The notes beneath the pieces are model-generated. The model did not search any database. It saw nothing but the letters and a program-made list of their open reading frames with translations, and was not told the origin of the DNA. Positions 60,292 to 64,000 of a stretch of DNA of 64,000 nucleotides are shown in pieces. This DNA is from Jiangella rhizosphaerae (lineage in GTDB: Bacteria > Actinomycetota > Actinomycetes > Jiangellales > Jiangellaceae), in contig NZ_QUAL01000190.1 of NCBI RefSeq assembly GCF_003579925.1, positions 35,444 to 99,443 of the forward strand, read 5' to 3'. The position numbers and the translations under genes are program-made. Positions within the stretch are counted from its first letter, which is position 1. Each line of letters opens with the position of its first letter.

Positions 60292-61527
60292 ATGGCGGAG
60301 CGCACGGAGGGGCGGGGCGGCGTCTCGCCGGGCATGGTGATCGCGGTCGCCAGCCTGGGCGCGGCGGTCGTGACGGCCGGTATGCAGGGCATCGCGCCCG
60401 CGCTGCCGGCCATCCAGGACCGGTTCGACCTGAGCCCGGCCGAGGTCGCGCTCATCACCAGCGTCTACCTGCTGCCGAGTGTGCTGTCCGCGCTGGCCGG
60501 CGGCATCCTCGCCGACCGGGTCGGCAGCCGGCCGGTGATCGCCGGGTCGCTGCTGCTGTTCGGCCTGGGCGGCGGGCTGTTGCTGCTGGACGTGCCGTTC
60601 TGGACGCTGCTGGCGGTCCGGTTCGCCCAGGGCGCGGCGTTCGGCGCGGTGCTGTCGCTGACGGTCGGGATCATCGGCGACGTCGCGCCGTCGGGCGCCG
60701 CGGCGGCGCGCGGGCAGAGCCGGCGGATCATCGCGATGGCGATCGCCGAGGCGGTCCTGCCGATCGTCGCCGGGCTGCTGCTGGCGTGGGGGCTGGGCTG
60801 GTCGTCGCCGTTCGCGTTGCAGCTGCTGGCGCTCCCGCTGGCCGTGCTGGCCTGGCGGGTGCTGCCGCCGCTGGTCCGGGCGCCGGGGCGGAGCGAGGCC
60901 GCCGGGAAACGCGCGGAGAACTCCGGTGGCATGCGGGCGGTGCTGAGGGCGCCGGCGGTCGTCGGCGTGCAGGTGCTGGCCGCGATGCGGTTCGTGTTCA
61001 AGTTCCCGGTCATCACGTACTATCCGCTGCTGGCGACCGGCCAGCTCGGGTTGTCGCCCGCCACCGTCGGCGTCGTCATGGGCGCCTCGGCCGCGATCGC
61101 CGCCCTGACCGCGGCCCTCACCGAGAAGCTGGCCGGCCGGTGGACGTCGGCGCAGCTGATCGCGGGCAGCCTGGTCGTGGCGGCGCTGTCGGTCGGCGGC
61201 ATGGCGGCCGGCGAGTGGGTGGCGCTGGCGATCGTCGCGATGCTGGTGTTCGGCGCCCAGGACGGCGTCTACGGAGTGGCGCACAACGTGCTGGTGACGG
61301 AGCTGGCGCCGCCCGGCCTGCGGTCGACGTACGTCGGCCTCACCGGCATGGTCCGCAACGTCGGCAAGTTCTCCGCACCGGCGCTGTTCGGCGCGGCGAC
61401 GCTGGTGCTGTCGCTGACGCAGACGTTCCTGGTGCTGGGCGCCGCCGGGCTGGCGTCGGTCGCCGTGGCCACGCGGGTGGCGGCGGTCCAGTCGCGACTC
61501 GGCCCGCCGCCGCCTCCGTCCTCCTAG
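60292..61527 (+). CDS. MFS transporter
   Basis: 411 residues, 12 predicted helices. The loop LAGGILADRVGSRPVIAGSL is the MFS 2-3 motif, and RFAQGAAFGAVLSLTVGIIG follows. Probably an exporter or uptake permease for a cluster metabolite. Overlaps the convergent aldolase by four bases. Confidence 0.88.
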   Translation: MAERTEGRGGVSPGMVIAVASLGAAVVTAGMQGIAPALPAIQDRFDLSPAEVALITSVYLLPSVLSALAGGILADRVGSRPVIAGSLLLFGLGGGLLLLDVPFWTLLAVRFAQGAAFGAVLSLTVGIIGDVAPSGAAAARGQSRRIIAMAIAEAVLPIVAGLLLAWGLGWSSPFALQLLALPLAVLAWRVLPPLVRAPGRSEAAGKRAENSGGMRAVLRAPAVVGVQVLAAMRFVFKFPVITYYPLLATGQLGLSPATVGVVMGASAAIAALTAALTEKLAGRWTSAQLIAGSLVVAALSVGGMAAGEWVALAIVAMLVFGAQDGVYGVAHNVLVTELAPPGLRSTYVGLTGMVRNVGKFSAPALFGAATLVLSLTQTFLVLGAAGLASVAVATRVAAVQSRLGPPPPPSS

Positions 61528-62240
61528 AGCACCCCCGCCGCCGTGCCGCGGTGAACGTAGTGCTCCCAGAGCTTGTTCGGACGGTGCCGGCTGCGGCTGT
61601 AACTGCGGCCGATCTCGGCGCACTCCTCCGCGCTGAGCGGGCGCAGCTCGCCGCCGCCCGCCGTCAGCTGGGTGGCCGCCAGCAGCGTGCGAGCGTTCTC
61701 CTCCAGGTCCAGGCAGTCCATCAGCAGCTCCTGGATGGTCGGCGCGACGAGGACGGTCCCGTGCGCGCGCAGCAGGCAGGCGTGCCCGTCGCCGAGCGTC
61801 TTCGCCACGGCGTCCCCCTGCTCCCGGGTGGTGATGTGGGTGGCGTCCGGGTGGACGGGCAGCCCGTCCGGGTCGCGGTAGGCGAAGTGACGCATCGGCA
61901 GGAACGGGCGATCGGTCATGCTGAACGTCGTCGACAGCGTCGGGTGGCCGTGACAGACGAACGCCGCGTCGGGCCGGTTGCGGTAGACGCCGGTGTGGAT
62001 CGCGGTCTCGGCCGGTGGCGGGATCTCGCCCTCGACGAGGGTGCCCTCCAGGTCGACCACCAGCAGATCGTCCGCCGTGAGCGCCGCACGGCTGGCGTCG
62101 CGCGGCTGAATCAGCACGCGGTCGGTGCCGGGGATCCGGGCGCTCAGATGCCCGCTGTAATCCAGGACGTCGGTCATCACCAGCAGCCGGGTGCAGGTGA
62201 CGAGATCGCGCTTCAACTGCTCGAGCTCGGGGTCGGTCAT
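61524..62240 (-). CDS. class II aldolase/adducin-family protein
   Basis: 238 residues. Metal-binding His: FVCHGHPTLSTTFSM (HGH) and ITTREQGDAVAKTLGDGHAC with a later HGTVLV His; HLSARIPGTDRVLIQPRDAS is the phosphate-loop strand. It should be an aldolase, epimerase or decarboxylase for a small hydroxy-acid. Upstream operator at 62256 is shared with the LLM gene. Confidence 0.87.
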   Translation of the reverse strand: MTDPELEQLKRDLVTCTRLLVMTDVLDYSGHLSARIPGTDRVLIQPRDASRAALTADDLLVVDLEGTLVEGEIPPPAETAIHTGVYRNRPDAAFVCHGHPTLSTTFSMTDRPFLPMRHFAYRDPDGLPVHPDATHITTREQGDAVAKTLGDGHACLLRAHGTVLVAPTIQELLMDCLDLEENARTLLAATQLTAGGGELRPLSAEECAEIGRSYSRSRHRPNKLWEHYVHRGTAAGVL

Positions 62241-62255
62241 GGCGCCTCCAGGTCA

Positions 62256-62277
62256 GATTGGATTCAAGATACTGGAT
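62256..62277 (-). promoter_or_regulatory. operator-like site upstream of the aldolase gene
   Basis: On the minus strand ATCCAGTATCTTGAATCC, within 16-37 bases of the ATG. It shares ATCC(A/T)GTATCTT with 55800-55811, in the same orientation relative to the gene. No -35 is visible. Confidence 0.5.
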
Positions 62278-62295
62278 GCGACGGCACACCGCCCG

Positions 62296-62369
62296 CGTTG
62301 ATCTTGGCGTTGTTCGGCAATTACGGGGTGAAATGTCCGATAGATGGCCGAACAACGCCAAGATCAACG
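62296..62369. repeat. 23-bp perfect inverted repeat
   Basis: CGTTGATCTTGGCG... and ...CGCCAAGATCAACG pair perfectly over 23 bases with a 28-base loop. The right arm covers the stop codon of the next minus-strand gene, so it would form a strong hairpin right at its 3' end. Confidence 0.85.
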
Positions 62370-62660
62370 GCGGAGTGGGTGGAGTGCGACCGGACGGTGC
62401 GCCGGCGGCGCAGGCAGCTCGTCGGGGTCGGCGAAGAGGCGGCCGACCTCGGCGGCGCGGTGCGGCACCGCACGGAGCCGGGCCAGCACGAGCCGTTCGA
62501 CCAGCTCGTTGAGCGCATCCTCGACGACGGCCAGGTCGCGCGGGCCGAGGGCGCGGGCGCGGCCGGCCAGCCGGGTCAGCTCCCGGCCGATGATCGCGTC
62601 ACCGCGGCGCCGCAGCAGCTCCACCGTCGCGCCGGCGTCCGGCGGCTCAGTGCGAGCCAT
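62364..62660 (-). CDS. stand-alone glutamyl-tRNA reductase dimerisation-like domain
   Basis: 98 residues: VELLRRRGDAIIGRELTRLA, then a second helix VVEDALNELVERLVLARLRA and GRLFADPDEL. This matches the C-terminal helical dimerisation domain of HemA without its catalytic or NADPH domains. It overlaps the multicopper oxidase stop by 14 bases, so it is coupled to it. Role unknown. Confidence 0.65.
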   Translation of the reverse strand: MARTEPPDAGATVELLRRRGDAIIGRELTRLAGRARALGPRDLAVVEDALNELVERLVLARLRAVPHRAAEVGRLFADPDELPAPPAHRPVALHPLRR

Positions 62661-64000
62661 GGCCGTGCCCGCCCGCCAGGCCGGCGACGCCGTCGTAGCG
62701 CAGTTGCAGCATCATGCCCTTCTCCGCGTGCGGCAGGTTGTGGCAGTGGTTCATCCAGACGCCGGGGTTGCCGGCCTCGAACGCGACGTCCCACACCTCG
62801 CCCGGCCGCACGTCGAAGGTGTCGACCCACAGCGGGCTGCCGGTCGCCGACCGCCCGTCGCGCGCGAGCACCAGGACGCCGTGCCCGTGCAGGTGCCACG
62901 GGTGCGTCTCGAGGCTGCGGTTGACGACGGTGAACCGGACGAGGTCGCCCTCGGCCACCACCTGTTCCGGGATGGACGGGTGGCCGCGGCCGTTCACCGT
63001 CTGTGCGAACGCCGGCCGGCCGTCGACCATCGCCACACCGCGGTCCAGCACCATGGTGAAGTGCCGGTCGTACCGGGTGTCCAGCGTGAACGGCACCTCG
63101 GCCGGCGCGCCGTAGTGCAGCGGGTCCAGCTCGGGCCACTCACCCGTGGCCGGGTCGTCGTCGCCGCCGCCGAGGCGCAGCCGCACCTCACCGTCCACCG
63201 TCAGCGCGGCCGGTCCGTCCGGCATGGTGAACGCCAGGTCGTAGCGTCCGCCCGCGGGCAGCCGCAGCGCCCGCTCCGAGACCTCACCGGGCTCGTGCAC
63301 GTCCCGGCCGTCGACGGCCACCAGCCGGAACGCGGTGCCGGCCAGCCCGAACCGGTGCGGCTCGGAGTCGGTGTTCAGCAGCCGCAGCCGTACGGACGAG
63401 CCCGGTGCGGCCTCCTCGGCGAGGACGCCGTCGTCGTCGCCGATCGCCAGCACACCGCCGTAGGTGTGAACGGGCAGGACGAGGTCGACGTCGGCCGGCT
63501 CGGCGTCGCGCGGGGTGACGACGAGGGTGCCGTACAGCCCGCGGCGCACGCCGACGTGAGAGACCTGGTGGGTGTGGTACCAGAACGTACCGGCCTGGTC
63601 GGCGCGGAAGCGGTAACCGAACTCGGCGCCGCGCGCGACGACGTCCTGTGTGGTGCCGGGCGCGCCGTCCTCGCCGCACGGGACGTCGTAGCCGTGCCAG
63701 TGGATCGTCACGCCGTCGTCGATGTCCTCGTTGCGCAGCGTCACCTCGACGAGGTCGCCCTGGACAGCCGTCAGCGGCGGCCCGGGCAGCCGCCCGTCGT
63801 ACGTCCACGCGTCGACCTCGCGCCCGGACGTGAGCGCGACGGTCGCCGTCCGGGCGGAGACGGTGTACGGCCGGACGGTGCCGCCGGCGGCGGGCGTCGT
63901 GGGACCGCGCAGGTCGGTGACCGGCGTGCCGTGACCGGCCGGCTGCGCGGCGGCCGCTCCCCCGCCGGTGTCGGCCGAAGGCGCGCGGACGAACGCCAGC
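62647..64000 (-). CDS. multicopper oxidase, 5' end beyond window
   Basis: At least 451 residues; the frame continues past 64000. Copper ligands: TIHWHGYDVPCGEDG, FWYHTHQVSHVG, THPWHLHGHGVLVLA and WMNHCHNLPHAEKGMM. The HCH...M pattern of type 1 copper and the HWH/HTH/HLHGH trinuclear ligands are all there, so the enzyme should be active. A disordered, Ala/Pro-rich stretch precedes the first cupredoxin domain. Probably a secreted or membrane-held laccase or metal oxidase. Confidence 0.9.
   Translation of the reverse strand, partial: LAFVRAPSADTGGGAAAAQPAGHGTPVTDLRGPTTPAAGGTVRPYTVSARTATVALTSGREVDAWTYDGRLPGPPLTAVQGDLVEVTLRNEDIDDGVTIHWHGYDVPCGEDGAPGTTQDVVARGAEFGYRFRADQAGTFWYHTHQVSHVGVRRGLYGTLVVTPRDAEPADVDLVLPVHTYGGVLAIGDDDGVLAEEAAPGSSVRLRLLNTDSEPHRFGLAGTAFRLVAVDGRDVHEPGEVSERALRLPAGGRYDLAFTMPDGPAALTVDGEVRLRLGGGDDDPATGEWPELDPLHYGAPAEVPFTLDTRYDRHFTMVLDRGVAMVDGRPAFAQTVNGRGHPSIPEQVVAEGDLVRFTVVNRSLETHPWHLHGHGVLVLARDGRSATGSPLWVDTFDVRPGEVWDVAFEAGNPGVWMNHCHNLPHAEKGMMLQLRYDGVAGLAGGHGHGSH

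Noticed and set aside
57697..62367. Very long open frames on the minus strand opposite the TTT and MFS genes (and similar ones opposite sir, ppsA and the aldolase)
   Set aside because: They are rich in Arg, Asp, Gln and Gly repeats without any fold signature, and they lie exactly antisense to clear genes; they are an effect of high GC at third codon positions.
1..64000. CRISPR array, rRNA operon, insertion sequence
   Set aside because: I saw no regularly spaced repeats, no rRNA signature and no transposase gene in either strand.

Overview
The window is very GC-rich DNA with dense, often overlapping operons, GTG/TTG starts, an SsgA-family sporulation/division protein, a CGNR regulator and a pSAM2-type integrative element. 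This points to a mycelial or spore-forming actinomycete (Actinomycetota). A Jiangella-like or Streptomyces-like host is my guess; I see no rRNA or other marker that fixes the genus.

Region 1 (about 1-31 kb) is a stress, dormancy and central-carbon island. It holds four universal stress proteins, CBS, DUF1876, PPOX, flavodoxin and DUF305 proteins, two P-type ATPases (one with a C-terminal hemerythrin-like domain), and an SQR-like flavoprotein with a small membrane partner. It also holds a minus-strand operon gap-porG-porA-porB-FAD/FeS subunit-ppsA (pyruvate:ferredoxin oxidoreductase, GAPDH, PEP synthase), a class I fructose-bisphosphate aldolase, a PIG-L-like protein and a GNAT/acyl-CoA synthetase (NDP-forming) fusion. 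Almost every divergent promoter gap carries one copy of a box close to GGGCCGAAGGTCCC. Its complement, GGGACTTTCGGCCC, resembles the DosR/DevR dormancy box, so the island looks like one regulon. The regulator gene itself is not in the window.

Region 2 (31.0-34.99 kb) is housekeeping: tRNA-Val(CAC) with a possible element scar beside it, an SsgB-like gene, a CGNR regulator, pabC and pabB for folate, then tRNA-Gly, tRNA-Cys and tRNA-Val(GAC).

Region 3 (34.95-44.92 kb) is a complete-looking actinomycete integrative and conjugative element (AICE) inserted in the 3' end of tRNA-Val(GAC). It is bounded by a 44-bp direct repeat and has matching double-octamer arm sites just inside each end. It encodes integrase, excisionase, a RepSA-like HUH replication initiator, an FtsK-type DNA translocase, several tiny zinc-finger or membrane proteins, an SCO3933-like protein, a KorSA-like GntR repressor with a candidate operator, a GNAT enzyme and a HicA/HicB pair. 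A strongly structured non-coding zone lies near the right end. One small gene starts with the first codons of a cytosine-C5 methyltransferase, probably a deletion scar.

Region 4 (44.9-51.5 kb) is mixed: secreted proteins, an HxlR regulator, a methyltransferase, a PPOX protein, RsgA, an AidB-like acyl-CoA dehydrogenase and a lipoprotein.

Region 5 (51.5-55.6 kb) is assimilatory sulfate reduction: a perfect inverted repeat, a cysteine-type leader peptide, ferredoxin-sulfite reductase, a small zinc-ribbon protein, CysH and a CysG-like siroheme enzyme.

Region 6 (55.8-62.3 kb) is a carboxylate uptake and catabolism cluster: LLM flavin oxidoreductase, TctC, a fused TctA-TctB, an MFS permease and a convergent class II aldolase. 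The two ends share an operator-like 12-mer. The window closes with a stand-alone glutamyl-tRNA-reductase dimerisation domain overlapping a multicopper oxidase that runs off the right edge.
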